Shown: piece by piece, positions 48,301-58,042 of the stretch | Position numbering within the stretch: position 1 is the stretch's first letter | How the letters are laid out: each line of letters opens with the position of its first letter | Assembly: GCA_905160935.1 (NCBI GenBank) | Contig: CAJHZI010000678.1 | Coordinates: forward strand, 1,799,001-1,863,000 | DNA: 64,000 nucleotides | Direction: 5' to 3' | DNA from: Enchytraeus crypticus | Lineage: Eukaryota; Annelida; Clitellata; Enchytraeida; Enchytraeidae | Made by a program: the position numbers and the translations under genes | The notes under the pieces: model-generated | Seen by the model: only the letters and a program-made list of their open reading frames with translations | What the model was told of the DNA's origin: nothing | Database searches by the model: none

Positions 48301-49244
48301 AATCAGACTAAAATAAATATCATGATATCAGACTAAAATAAATATCATGATATCAGACTAAAATAAATATCATGATATCAGACTAAAATATCATGATATC
48401 AGACTAAAATAAATATCATGATATCAGACTAAAATAAATATCATGATATTAGATTAAAATAAATATCATGATATTAGATTAAAATAAATATCATGATATT
48501 AGATTAAAATAAATATCATGATATTAGATTAAAATAAATATCATGATATTAGACTAAAATAAATATCATGAAATCAGACTAAAATAAATATCATGATATC
48601 AGATTAAAATAAATATCATGATATTAGACTAAAATAAATATCATGAAATCGAATAAACTAACAGACAGCATAAAAATGAATAAATAAATAAAATAAAATA
48701 CACCAAGAGAACTTGAAATTTTTAGAATTACTGGCTTAAGATAGTTTAAATAATTTAAAAGTTACAGCAGCAAAACTGTACACATCTAATTACACGTTTC
48801 TCTTGCGGCAGTTAAAAGGTATATAACTCTTCAACCCATTCCTCATCTTTCCTTTTCACCCCTAGATACTAATTTGTCATTAAATCACCAAGTACACCAT
48901 GTCTCGGTCTTCCTCTCATTCTCCTCCCTTGCAATCTCCCTTCTATTACATCACTCAGCAATCCATCCTTTTATAATGAGGTCTATCCAATTTTCTATTT
49001 CTTACAACATTTATTAACTGTCCAACTGTACCAACTCTTTAGTAATTACATTTATTTCTAATAAAAATGAAAAACTGATTGTGAAGTGAAATTTAACATT
49101 TAAAAGGTTAAAGGCGATAAATCAATGAATTTTGAAAATACATACTTAAACAAACAAAGAATAATAGAAATATAAAGAACATACAATTAAAATATAGCAC
49201 TGAAACCAATAGCAAACCAGAGAGAGAGAGAGAGAGAGAGAAAA

Positions 49245-49275
<31 letters not shown>

Positions 49276-49316
49276 CAGAGACAGAGAGAGAGAGAGAGAG
49301 GGAGAGAGAGAGAGAC

Positions 49317-49353
<37 letters not shown>

Positions 49354-49382
49354 CAGAGAGAAAGAAAGTGATATAAAGGAAC

Positions 49383-49452
<70 letters not shown>

Positions 49453-52400
49453 TGAAGCAACATTGAAGCAGCCCGAGCTACAACATGCTATTCATATTAA
49501 TACCTGTTGCAGATTGCCTCTCTGTAGGAATTACAAGAAGTAAATATTACACACAAGTTACACAACATCCTTAAACATAACCATGCTCAAACATTTTCTT
49601 ATTAGTTAACTTCAGAAATTTAAATTAAAGTAATATTAGTTATTAAACTTTCACATTTAAAATGAAGCTGTACTGCAGAGTTCTCCCTATATTTTCTCAT
49701 CTCAAGTAAAAAATTACAACGAGAAATTAGGACAAGAGTTTGACGCCAGGTGGAAGAAGTTATCATAAATTTACTACTGATCCTCAGTCAAACAAAGGAC
49801 TAAGAGGTCGTTCTCCTCTGGCTCAGCCCTTGGGAGTGGGCTAATCTTTTTACTAATATATTATTAAATATAAAAGATTTTAGATTTCAATACCAAGATT
49901 CCACCCATAATGCTATCCTTACGATATTTGAATAACAATCAACTTAGTTAACAATGCTAAAATGAAATTCTGATTGAACAATATTGTTATCAATAAATGT
50001 TGTTATATCACTAGTGTTAGTCTTTAATTCAAAATAATGTTAATATTATATTCAAGAGGCATGTCATTAAAAGACGATTCAGCGGTTCATCAGTTTGGTT
50101 GCAACTGTCACCGCAGAAAATTTAAAATGGCTAAACAGAATGAGGATATGTGTAACTAACCGCAGTCTCTACCGTTAGTCATTAAGAAACAGTAAAAGCT
50201 AAATCATAAGCTAGTTTCTTTTTGAATCAGTAAAATGTCCATTACCGCCTAATCAAGTAGTGCACAATCTATTAGAGCGAATTACAGTATTGCACAGTTA
50301 ATTATACTTCTACACAGTGTCATTCAAACTGGAGGCTAAACTGAACTTGATAAGTAAAACTATCAACCTCCCTACCCATCCTTAGCAAGCATATTAGTAT
50401 AGCGATAAAAATTACCAAGTGCACTTTTCTACACACATAAAGTCAAACATACATGCGCACACCATTGCATCATAACTAATTTTTAGTTAAATAATTGTTA
50501 AACACTGCATAGATGCGATAAATCAACAAATCAGCAGTTTTATTAAACTCTCAAAAACAGTGCAAAACCAGTGCAAACTAGATAACAATAATTTTTACAA
50601 ACACTTCCAGCATACACACATGCACGCATGCGTGCACGTACCCAACCAGCTATGCACAAAATGTACACCTACACACGCACAATTAACCACACAAGCACAC
50701 GTAACCACACATGCACATATACCCACACACACACACAAGTACCCACACACGCACACGTACTCTCACACACGTACATGTACCACACACGTACCCACACACG
50801 CACAAGTAATCACACACGTACCCACACACGCACAAGCAACCACACACATACCAACACACGCACACGTACCCACACAGTCATACATGCAGAAGACGGTAAC
50901 TCGGAACCGCATGGTTATCACCATGGACAACTGTACCTGGAAGGACGAGTAGCGCGTGCTGGTTCGAGGTCTCTCCACTGCAGGCAGGTTACGTCTCGCT
51001 GGGTCCAACTCTTTGACAGTCAGCAATCCTTCAACTGTACAGAACCAGTCTAGCATTTGTCAATATGTTGTTGATTTACTACTGAATAGTGTAAGTGAAT
51101 TTAAAAATTAAGAAATGATAATTGCTCAATGTAATTTAATTTTCTCGCTGAACTGTTTAGTAGAAGTACTGCAGCTCAGCCAATATTCTCTTTCCTCATT
51201 TTTTCATAGATCATAGCATTATACCAGTGCACCATTAAATCATCTACTTCCATGATCTAGGTCTTTCTTAATTCGTTTGCAGTCTATATCATTTTCTATT
51301 GCTGTTAAAAAATTATCCCCTTTCTAGATCTGTTCAGTACAGGACTAACGGTTTTCTTTTCACAATGAACAATGATCATCTTGTAGTAAATTTTGCAATT
51401 ACTTTTCATAAGCAATTTTTTAAGTATAACTGAACTATTCCATCAAAATTCAGGTTATATACTCTATATACACGAGTACGGTAATTTATACAGCATTTAA
51501 AAGTAAGTATGAAAGTCGAACCTTGAGTTAGTTGAAAATCGAACCATTACCTTTTCAGCAAATATTTTTCTTCACAAATTTAGTTAGTAATCCTTTTCAT
51601 TTACCATTCATTAGAGAAATAACTTGTCCTCCTTCTGACTTTAAATATTCTCAATACTTTTATACTCTCATTATTTTCATTTTTATAAAGAGAAGCCAAA
51701 GCTAAGTTTTAACATCTGCTGTCGTATCACATGGGCTACTGTCAGAGACGCTGCAGTTGAAATTTGAACTGATGATCTCCTACTTATGAGAAAAGCTTGC
51801 TAGCCATTTGGCCATCCCTCAGGTACAACTGGTTATGTTGTTTTACATTTTTCAATCATTCACGTTGTAAATAATATTCCGCAGATCCGACTTTGCTTGT
51901 AAGTTAATTAATTAATTAATTATGCATCGAGATCAAACAATTAAATAGCACCACATAATGAGCAGATACCAAGTAGCTGAGATATGATGTAGACGGCCTG
52001 CCCCCACAGAAACAGATTCACCCCCTCCTCACTCTCCTCCCCATGAGCAACTCTTTCCTGACTGCCCGGGCTCTCTCTCTCTTTCTCTATATTCTCCTTC
52101 GGCACAAAATAGTACTTCGGCATAACCGGACCTAAGAGTTAAAACAGAGTCATAGTTTTAAGATTAGTTCTATGTTTCCCGTGTTGTGTCCAGGTGCTTT
52201 GAAGAATAAACCAAACGGTGACTGCACGTATCGTAGAAGACGACTAAAGACCGGACCTAAGCATTAAAAGAGAGTAATAACTCAAATATAGGGTGTCCAG
52301 ATAGATCGTGAACGATTTTGAATGACTGCCATTTTTAATCCACTAGTAACAAATTTATAAAAATTGTCATTTAGTATTTAATAATGTCTCCTTTATTCTT

Positions 52401-54761
52401 CAGTACAGCGTCAAGTCGATCATGCATCGAGCCAATTAGATTTGTCAGAGTTTTCAGAGGTATCGATTTCCACGCCTTTCGAATCCGGCGTTTCAAGCTG
52501 TTCAATGTCTGCGGTTCAGGATCGGCATAAACCGTTGCCGCCATAATACTCCAAACATTTTCTATCGGTGACAAATCCGGAGAATTAGGTGGCCAGTCCT
52601 CTGGTGAGATATATCCATTAATGTTTGTGTTCAACCACTCGACTGACGCTCTTGATGTGTGTGCACGTGCACCGTCTTGTTGAAACAATCCTTCGCCGTT
52701 ATTACGAAACAGCTTTGTAGCTGTTAAATTCGTACATACAACTGTTCGCTGGAATGCTGGTTTGACCTCTTTCTCCAGTATCTCATTGATGTAATAAGTC
52801 GAATTAACTGAAGTTTTATTTGGGATGATATGAAGTTTTGTTAATCCGCGAGCTGTAATACCACCCCACACCAGAACTGACGGGCTGAACTTCACCTGTG
52901 GCGCGCACGGAACAGAAGTTTCTTGTGATCCCCATACTACATCGTTCTTATTGTTAGGTACGTAGTAAAGTTTGAAAGGTGATTCATCAGTGAACATGAC
53001 ACGCGACCAGTCAATATCTTTAAACTTCTTCGCAAAGTTGACTCGGCGGACTTTATAAGCACTACTTAACTTTGGGACCTTTTGTCGTTTAAAGCATTTC
53101 CATTTCAGCGTCGTTCGCATATACTGTCTTATTGTCTCTTTGCATCCAGCAAAGCGTTTGTCTTTCAATCGACGTGCTAACTTTCGCAGACTCTGTCCAC
53201 GCACATATTTAGACTGCCTAATCAGTTTTTGAGCGGCAGCAGTCAGCACAGACTTTCGACCGCCTTGATAACGACTCTGCAGCGTTTCGTTTGGATTCTG
53301 CTTGTAGCGGTTGGCCCACTTGCTAATCCACGCTTTACTACGACCTAGTTTTTTTGCTATAACGCCATAACTATACTTTTCTTCCAATAGTGTAATAGCT
53401 TGTGCTCTAATTTGCGCTTCGTTTAATGTTGCCATTGCCTAATCAGTGATACGCCGTTTATTTACTGCACTGTTGCGGCAGTTTTCTGTTTACGCACATT
53501 TTGATGACGTCACGGCAAATGACGTCAACACTTTGAAACGTAAGTTACAAACCTACAGTATTTTCCCTGTTATTTACAATTGAACAGCCTATCTGCCAGT
53601 ATCAAACTTTCCACATTGTATTGTGCATAACATATAATTTTTTGCATTCAAAATCGTTCACGACCTATCTGGACACCCTATATAACAAATCCATTTTGTT
53701 ATGTCCATAATAGTGGCAAATAAGTCCGTCGTTACACTATATAAAAGGCTTCAATTTAAATTTTATACATGTATGCATATATGTAGACTCTTATAGACGA
53801 TGTTACACTTAGTACGTTGTATCAAATAAGCACAGGTACAGAAACATCACTAAACTATATCCAGGCAATATTTCCTAATAAAGTGTCCAAATATTTCACT
53901 CTTTCCTAATAAAGTTAATATTAACTTAAATTAAACCATCATTATGATCAACTATTTGCATTATATTGGTGCCTTACAAACGATTCTCAGAACAACTTTC
54001 AGTTTCTATGAGTATTAACTTGAACAAAACAGCAGTCCTGAACTCAAATTGTAAAAAGCTCGAATTATTTTAGTGACGATACCTCGAGTGTGGTGAATGA
54101 ATAGAAGACTTGTGTTTCACAACTTTGACGTAAAACTCATCTTAGATCTAATTTAGGGTAAGTAATAAGAATAACATTTAATTTTTAGAGATTTACATGT
54201 ATTTACAAAATAAGTGATTATAGATAGGTAAAGCCACTTCAGATTATGAAAATTTTGTAACTAACAATGTGATTGATTTATATTAGAAATAGAAGAAATA
54301 TATCCAAACAAAAAAAATTCTTTTACCATCGGGTGTTGGCACTAGAACGGATTTCATCAGATTCTGGTAGTATTTCACTTTCTCTGTGTTCTTTCTATAC
54401 ACACCTGCAAAATGTTTGAGTATAACTTAAAATTACAAAATTTTCAAAAATAATTTCATCAAACATTTCTGTACAAGATTAGTAAAAACCTTACTTTGCA
54501 ATCATACAATATTAATTGAATTAACAACAATTTCACAATATAGCTTTATATCAGATATGTTAACAGAAACATATTTGCAACCAACAAAGTTAATAGAAGC
54601 AGGTGCAAAGTTATAGGTAGATGGTAAACAAACTTCAGATTCCTAATTAATAATTGAACCATAAAAACAATAATACTAATGCTAAATATATACTAATAAC
54701 CATGCCTAAAATAAGTCTCTGTATATATAAACGACGAAGTCCAAACATCAAAATCATTGAT

Positions 54762-54807
<46 letters not shown>

Positions 54808-54812
54808 CATAC

Positions 54813-54906
<94 letters not shown>

Positions 54907-57096
54907 TGAGAGCACATCAATACACTATCAAAATTAGCACAATGAGCTCTCAAAAACTTTAGATAATAATTGAATTGCAATAAGGATGGAAATTAGAAAG
55001 TTATAACAATTTAACTTACTATCAATGATCAGGTAGGCAAAGAATATCGGCCATTCGCACTCAATACCATCATAGTTCTAAACAACACAAATCCATATTA
55101 CTATATACGCTACTACAGCCTGTTGGTTTAAAAACAATACCTTATTACAACTTCAGTACCTCTTGGTTAGCAGACTAGTATTACATCCAAGTGATAAGAT
55201 GCCCTGTGTTCAAATCCTCCCAGGATCACTAACAGTACCATTTCGTTGTGAAATGGGCGCTAAACATGTGGCAGAACATATGTAAATGTGTAACAGGATA
55301 ACAGCCATTTTTGCCTTATTGATATGATAACCTATATGGATGAGAATCAGGATCCAAGCATTAAAATATTTGAGTTTCTACTCAGAATAAAAATAAACAT
55401 AAAGTGCAAACTAAATGTAAAACTTTAAAATCAAAGCAGATTTACTGTGCTCAATAATGATAAAGCATTTCAAATAATATTAAATAAATCATGGTTTTAT
55501 AGTGCAGCAAAAGACGACTCTCTGGTAGAAAACTTATTACCAAAACTATGTGTAAACAAGAACAAGGTTACTTTGATTAAGCAATCAAAGTAACTGTAAC
55601 AGGGAGAGAGATAATGCAATAAGTAATTATTTTCTATCAGTACTTCAATACAATTTATACATAAGTTTCACAACATCTGTTTTTTAACATCCAACCAGTA
55701 AGGTCTAGACACACACCAATCGAACGGTCTTTCTGACGCTGGTTTGGATTTCAGTGCTTTCTAGAGAGATATTACAGTAAGAAATTAATTTCTATCAATA
55801 CTATAATAAAAATTAAAAATAAGTTTAACATCTGTTGTTTAACATTCAACCAGTAAGGATATTTTACTTACAGAAATAAAGTTCATATTTGACACTTCTA
55901 CAAACCTTAACTTCTGCAGGTCTATAGTACTTGGAGGATTTATCTTCCACAACTGTTCCATACCCATCCCTGAGGTATCTCTTCAGCCCATAGCGGCCCT
56001 TGAGTTTACGCAGAGCTTTATCCATCGTTCTGTTCACTAGCTGCTCCTCGTGTATTGCAAATGCCGGCCAACTTACAGTAGATATCAGCGAAGCATCCGT
56101 ATTCTGTCAAATACATATACATAATCATATAATATATAGATTATATGCCCGTCACTGACATCGCTTTCGAGTGAGGAAATTGACGCTAACATTAGCTTTA
56201 CCAGCTCTTAGATCATATTTCATAATCATACCCGTATTGTGTCCGGGTTGCTGACGAATAGACCTACTGTAGACTGCACATGACGAAAAAGGCGACAAAG
56301 CACTAAGAGCCAAACAAATATAAGAAAGGGCATTCAGTTGGTGAGCTCCTGGGTTCCAGAAATAGCTACAAAATTTTCAAAAATCAGGTTCCTCGCCATA
56401 GGGTAATGTCAGGGACGTCTCCTGCAGACTCTGTACAAACAGGTGCCAAAACGCCACACGATGATGACTGAGTATTTAAAGACTATAGAAGAAAGCAAGA
56501 TCAGGACAGTGCAAGTCCAAGAACCAAATCAAGAAGGTCAAAATTTAGATCTATGGTGGAAAGAAAGGGCTTTGATATACATACAGACTAAATTACAATT
56601 ACAATTAATATTACACAAATAATCTTTTAATTAGATTCTCCGGGTAACTTGGTATTAATATACTAAGGCTTTCGTTTTAGGACCTTCATTCGCCGCAGCA
56701 CATTTCTTTTGCACATTGGTCTGGGTGAATTGATTTGTAGTGATGTGTGCTGTTGGAACATCTCTCACATCATCCCTAGATGAGGAAATGGACATTAAAC
56801 CTTTATTAGTATTATTATTAATATTAAATAAGTAACCTTAGAGTTAGATTCCCTAGATAGTATGATATTAACATTTCACAAATAACCATAGAGTTAGATT
56901 CTCCAGGTAGTATGATATTAATATTACACAAATAACCTTAGAGTTAGATTCCCTTGGCAGTATGGTATTGAAGATGGTTCTGTTGCGATTGTGAGCATCA
57001 ATGTCGACGTATATAACAGACCACGAGGCTCCCTGATCACCATACATGTTCTCTCCATTGATCGACTCCAACGCCGCCTTCGCCAGTCCTATAGAG
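32442..57096 (-). CDS. PHKB: Phosphorylase b kinase regulatory subunit beta, 21 3'-terminal exons
   Basis: Exons right to left: 57096-56937, 56103-55906, 55077-55020, 54404-54327, 52131-51970, 51034-50937, 46702-46598, 45646-45521, 44744-44640, 43191-43109, 42116-42026, 41162-40983, 39904-39836, 39241-39126, 38411-38321, 37760-37558, 36861-36709, 35701-35572, 34761-34654, 33874-33800, 32639-32442. Every junction is GT-AG with matching phase, giving 861 aa plus TAG. Human PHKB is about 1090 aa, so roughly 230 N-terminal residues are missing. Together with the alpha, gamma and calmodulin subunits, the protein controls glycogen phosphorylase activation. Diagnostic blocks are [105 protein letters not shown] and [10 protein letters not shown]. 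The YGIQTQTP and EPIQIW blocks fit the beta rather than the alpha subunit. The C-terminus is NCAMS, a CaaX box. Introns hold most of the SINEs and minisatellites in the window and the DD37E transposon. Confidence 0.93.
32647..32895. repeat. 11-bp TTATCAGAGTG minisatellite beside the last PHKB-like acceptor
   Basis: About 20 units of TTATCAGAGTG and TTATCATATG variants begin within about 8 bp of the acceptor at 32640-32641. Confidence 0.9.
33212..33461 (-). repeat. Two tandem SINE family A copies
   Basis: A full-length copy (33212-33341) is followed after 27 bp by a second copy (33369-33461) that lacks the 5' tRNA head. They lie in the PHKB-like intron between the exons at 32639 and 33800. 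Confidence 0.85.
34262..34510 (+). repeat. Repeat family C copy with long (GA)n tail
   Basis: Reads CGAGGAAGGCATGGGAAACC to CCTGCCACTTGGCAGTGCAC, then about 35 bp of GA repeats (34470-34505). PHKB-like intron. Confidence 0.75.
34850..35230 (-). repeat. Composite repeat family B region
   Basis: Two or three partial copies head to tail (CATCATTTTCCCCTTGAATC; repeated GCAATTTCTTGAGC and GGCGCTCAGCAAC; ending GTCGCCTTTTACGAC). Preceded by an AATC tetranucleotide run next to a PHKB-like splice acceptor. Confidence 0.65.
35329..35418 (+). repeat. SINE family A, 5'-truncated
   Basis: Begins in the tRNA-like part at CAGTATGTGCGGGG and runs to TTACCAGCT. The first about 45 bp are missing. Confidence 0.75.
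35800..36446. repeat. 26-bp minisatellite, about 24 copies
   Basis: Unit AGGATTCTCTAGAATCATCT plus AGAAAT, with TCTAGA palindromes throughout. It starts about 100 bp upstream (in gene sense) of the exon ending at 35701. Confidence 0.93.
37763..38050 (-). repeat. Two tandem copies of the 5' half of a PHKB-like exon
   Basis: The acceptor and first about 90 coding bases of the exon 37558-37760 are repeated at about 37815-37905 and, more decayed, at about 37958-38045, with their intron flank (AATTAATTAATNAAAGAATC). The nearer copy keeps the acceptor GATTTGATTTAG and an open frame [20 protein letters not shown] but has no donor. Confidence 0.85.
38630..38765 (+). repeat. SINE family A copy
   Basis: Near-consensus copy, including GTCACTGACATCGCCTTCGA and an intact B-box GGTTCAAATCC. 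PHKB-like intron. Confidence 0.9.
39295..39600 (-). repeat. Repeat family B copy, the most complete
   Basis: Runs from (CAT)n at 39297-39330 through CCCAGTTTAACCAGGGTCGG to CCGGACACAACACGGGGAA. It follows directly after the PHKB-like exon at 39126-39241. Smaller pieces of this family are at 2236-2320, 2863-2945, 3345-3410, 43798-43880 and 52172-52260. Confidence 0.8.
39985..40104 (-). repeat. SINE family A copy with internal deletion
   Basis: Matches the family but lacks part of the body and of the tRNA head. It adjoins a family C repeat on its right. Confidence 0.8.
40278..40650 (-). repeat. Repeat family C copy fused to a family B end
   Basis: Family C from GTGCACTGCCAAGTGGCAGG to TTGCCTTCCTCAG, followed by a stretch ending in GTCGCCTCTTACGTAC and GAGCACAACACGGGGAAA, which is the family B terminus. 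The fusion suggests that B and C ends belong to one longer element. Confidence 0.65.
41165..41465. repeat. About 30-bp minisatellite beside PHKB-like acceptor at 41163
   Basis: Roughly ten diverged units of GTACACATTGCATGGATTAA plus TTACTA. On the minus strand they contain ATGTGTAG, the same sequence that forms the true acceptor. Confidence 0.85.
42230..42365 (+). repeat. SINE family A copy, full length
   Basis: Reads CTGGAGCCAGTGGCGAAGTC through GAGGAAACTGACGTTAACC to GCTTTAATAG. PHKB-like intron. A short decayed antisense piece of the same tail is at 41674-41735. Confidence 0.88.
42840..43108. repeat. 27-bp minisatellite at a PHKB-like splice donor
   Basis: About 10 units of AACCTCAATAGAACGAATAC plus GAAATAT. 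On the minus strand each unit has TTGAGGTTATA, copying the real donor TTGAG|GTACTG at 43109. The unit is nine codons long, so the frame stays open. Confidence 0.93.
44045..44285 (-). pseudogene. Degenerate LINE 3' end, same family as at 9134
   Basis: Near-duplicate of the 22358-22600 segment, with the same tail (CACTGCATACTGGCAGGTCC on the plus strand) and CTCTCT run. It lies in the PHKB-like intron next to the 44-bp minisatellite. Confidence 0.6.
44320..44650. repeat. 44-bp minisatellite containing a PHKB-like exon end and donor
   Basis: About 7 units of CACTCACCCTGACGTCATCA plus ATAACAACAGATAAAATGTGACAA. On the minus strand each holds TTGATGACGTCAGG|GTGAGTG, the last exon bases plus the donor of the exon 44640-44744. 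Some copies are exact, others carry GATGAG or GTGGGT. Confidence 0.93.
44998..45128 (+). repeat. SINE family A copy
   Basis: Carries a small deletion in the A-box region (GTGGATAATCGATCGCGG). It is inserted between two copies of a direct repeat (TTATACAAAATGATTCATTA), seen at about 44834 and 44978, which is a larger local duplication rather than a target-site duplication. Confidence 0.82.
45308..45410. repeat. Perfect inverted repeat, 48-bp arms, 7-bp loop
   Basis: Arms 45308-45355 and 45363-45410 are exact reverse complements (starting GGCCTAAGATCTTCTTAGCT), with loop CCATAAA. PHKB-like intron, about 110 bp downstream (in gene sense) of the exon 45521-45646. Confidence 0.95.
45686..45856 (-). 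repeat. Rearranged SINE family A copy with palindromic parts
   Basis: The 3' tail (GTTAACGTCAGTTAACATTA) is present twice and the B-box region is inverted on itself (CAAATCCTGGGC next to GCCCAGGATTTG), followed by the normal antisense head to TGGCTCCAGCC. It looks like template switching during insertion or a later foldback. Confidence 0.75.
46706..47065. repeat. (AATC)n / (GATC) tetranucleotide field at a PHKB-like acceptor
   Basis: AATCAATCAATCGATCGATC-type sequence begins directly outside the acceptor at 46703 and continues with interruptions to about 47065. Confidence 0.9.
47625..48006. repeat. 30-bp minisatellite, about 13 virtually identical copies
   Basis: Unit AGTAATGTAAGTAAATTAAT plus GGCGATCAAA, essentially no divergence. 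Both strands stay open because the unit is ten codons; no gene is implied. Confidence 0.95.
48135..48660. repeat. 25-bp minisatellite, about 20 copies
   Basis: Unit GACTAAAATAAATATCATGA plus TATCA with C/T and A/T variants, grouped in blocks. PHKB-like intron. Confidence 0.93.
48795..49025 (-). pseudogene. Highly degenerate LINE 3' end
   Basis: Minus-strand translation still shows [24 protein letters not shown] and [13 protein letters not shown] among stops, an older copy of the IGH...RGRPR tail. A further shred of the same kind is visible at about 51190-51310. Confidence 0.5.
49218..49452. repeat. (GA)n microsatellite
   Basis: About 235 bp of GAGAGA with ACAGAG and AAAG interruptions. PHKB-like intron. 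Confidence 0.95.
50600..50882. repeat. CA-rich (CACACGTACC)n field
   Basis: Imperfect decamers ACACACGTACC, CACACGCACA and relatives, ending about 55 bp from the donor at 50937. Open frames here are compositional. Confidence 0.9.
52291..53678 (-). mobile_element. Intact Tc1/mariner-superfamily DD37E transposon
   Basis: A 1388-bp element bounded by 34-bp terminal inverted repeats (52291-52324 and 53645-53678) that begin GGGTGTCCAGATAG and differ at one position. TA dinucleotides lie immediately outside both ends (52289-52290, 53679-53680), the expected target duplication for this superfamily. It contains one uninterrupted transposase gene on the minus strand. The near-identical ends and open frame suggest recent insertion. 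It lies in the PHKB-like intron between the exons at 52131 and 54327, in the same orientation as the host gene. Confidence 0.93.
52371..53435 (-). CDS. DD37E mariner-type transposase, full length
   Basis: 354 aa from an ATG at 53435 to a stop at 52371. It cuts and pastes its own element by binding the terminal repeats and inserting at TA. The N-terminal half (residues about 5-115) holds paired helix-turn-helix DNA-binding segments, for example [27 protein letters not shown] sequence stands near where many relatives have GRPR. The catalytic triad is visible: Asp150 in VMFTDES, Asp254 in FQQDGARAH and Glu292 in DLSPIENVW. There are 37 residues between the second Asp and the Glu, hence DD37E rather than the DD34E or DD34D of classical Tc1 or mariner. 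No frameshift or missing catalytic residue is seen, so the enzyme may be functional. Confidence 0.95.
   Translation of the reverse strand: MATLNEAQIRAQAITLLEEKYSYGVIAKKLGRSKAWISKWANRYKQNPNETLQSRYQGGRKSVLTAAAQKLIRQSKYVRGQSLRKLARRLKDKRFAGCKETIRQYMRTTLKWKCFKRQKVPKLSSAYKVRRVNFAKKFKDIDWSRVMFTDESPFKLYYVPNNKNDVVWGSQETSVPCAPQVKFSPSVLVWGGITARGLTKLHIIPNKTSVNSTYYINEILEKEVKPAFQRTVVCTNLTATKLFRNNGEGLFQQDGARAHTSRASVEWLNTNINGYISPEDWPPNSPDLSPIENVWSIMAATVYADPEPQTLNSLKRRIRKAWKSIPLKTLTNLIGSMHDRLDAVLKNKGDIIKY
54768..54902. repeat. (TA)n microsatellite
   Basis: About 130 bp of nearly pure TATATA with TACATACATACATA in the middle. PHKB-like intron. Confidence 0.97.
56150..56207 (+). repeat. SINE family A, body and tail only
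   Basis: Only GCCCGTCACTGACATCGCTT to TTACCAGCT remains. It lies upstream of a family B repeat, in the PHKB-like intron. Confidence 0.7.
56225..56475 (+). repeat. Repeat family B copy, diverged
   Basis: Contains CCGTATTGTGTCCGGGTTGC, GAAAGGGCATTCAGTTGGTG and GCTACAAAATTTTC, ending at GATGATGACTG. PHKB-like intron. Confidence 0.65.
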
Positions 57097-58042
57097 CTAC
57101 AGAAAATCAACAGACAATAGATCCCAGATGAAATTGAGCACTATATTTCTTTCTCTTGTCAATAAATTTTATACTGTCGTTTCTTGATAAGGCAACGGGT
57201 ATAAAATCATTACTGCAGTAGTTTGATTCTATAGCTGCTCGTACCCTTAAGTACTACTTTTGAGCTACAAACTTTTACTTAACCATTATGCTATCTAGCA
57301 ATTAAGCATATTCCTATATTAATACTGTTTCTATAGATCTGTTAATTTTCAGCTATACATTAAATTATGCACTAATAGTAGTTGAGCCTATAAATTCATT
57401 CATTACAAATACAGAATTGACAATTCAATTTTTTACACTTTCCTTCTATTAACAAGAGTCATACACGGATCAGCGCAAGGCTTACTGATCAATAGTGTTA
57501 TTAATACAGTCTATCACAGTTTTAGTCGACCATTTACAAAAACAGGGGAATTAGTGAATGCCTTTCATCATCATCATCATCTTCCCTTGAATTCCAGTTT
57601 AACTAGGGTAAGAACTTAGAAACTTTGTAGCAATTTCAGAAGCCGAGGCGCTAACCAACCGAACAACCTTTGTGATTTTGGCTTGGATCTTGGTGCTTCG
57701 TCGCCTTTTACTATGCGTGCAGTTCAAGGTTGGTCAATTCTGCAGCAACCCAAATGCAACACGAGTAGTAAATTGATTTATCAATTTATTTAAAATGTTC
57801 CATAAGCAGTAAAATAAAGCCATGTATTTACAAAAATAACGTTCACTTTGGATATACATTAACTATTATATCCATATTCATAAAATTTCGTGCCTCTAAC
57901 TATTTTGAGTGACTGCGCCAAGTATCGAGTTGTTCTACTTAGAAATTTTGCGATGGTTACTTATTATATGCTGGATAATCACTGTGCTATAATCTACCCT
58001 TAAATTTATAGGTAGAAACATTCGTAAGATTATTTGGATATC
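57097..58042. other. Spacer between the first visible PHKB-like exon and the reverse-transcriptase ORF
   Basis: Contains the family B repeat at 57562-57770. I looked for the missing N-terminal PHKB exons on the minus strand and found none. Confidence 0.5.
57562..57770 (-). repeat. Repeat family B copy next to the reverse-transcriptase ORF
   Basis: Reads TCATCATCATCATCTTCCC to CAACCCAAATGCAACACGAG. It ends about 270 bp before the start of the 1680-aa ORF. Confidence 0.7.

Noticed and set aside
50560-51053. 130- and 141-codon plus-strand frames rich in His/Thr
   Set aside because: Derived from the CA-rich repeat and antisense to the PHKB-like exon 50937-51034.
55567-55594. 12-bp-arm hairpin GTTACTTTGATT/AATCAAAGTAAC as a possible RNA element
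   Set aside because: Short, isolated and not repeated; such hairpins occur by chance in AT-rich DNA. The 19-bp near-palindrome around 37297-37335 was set aside for the same reason.
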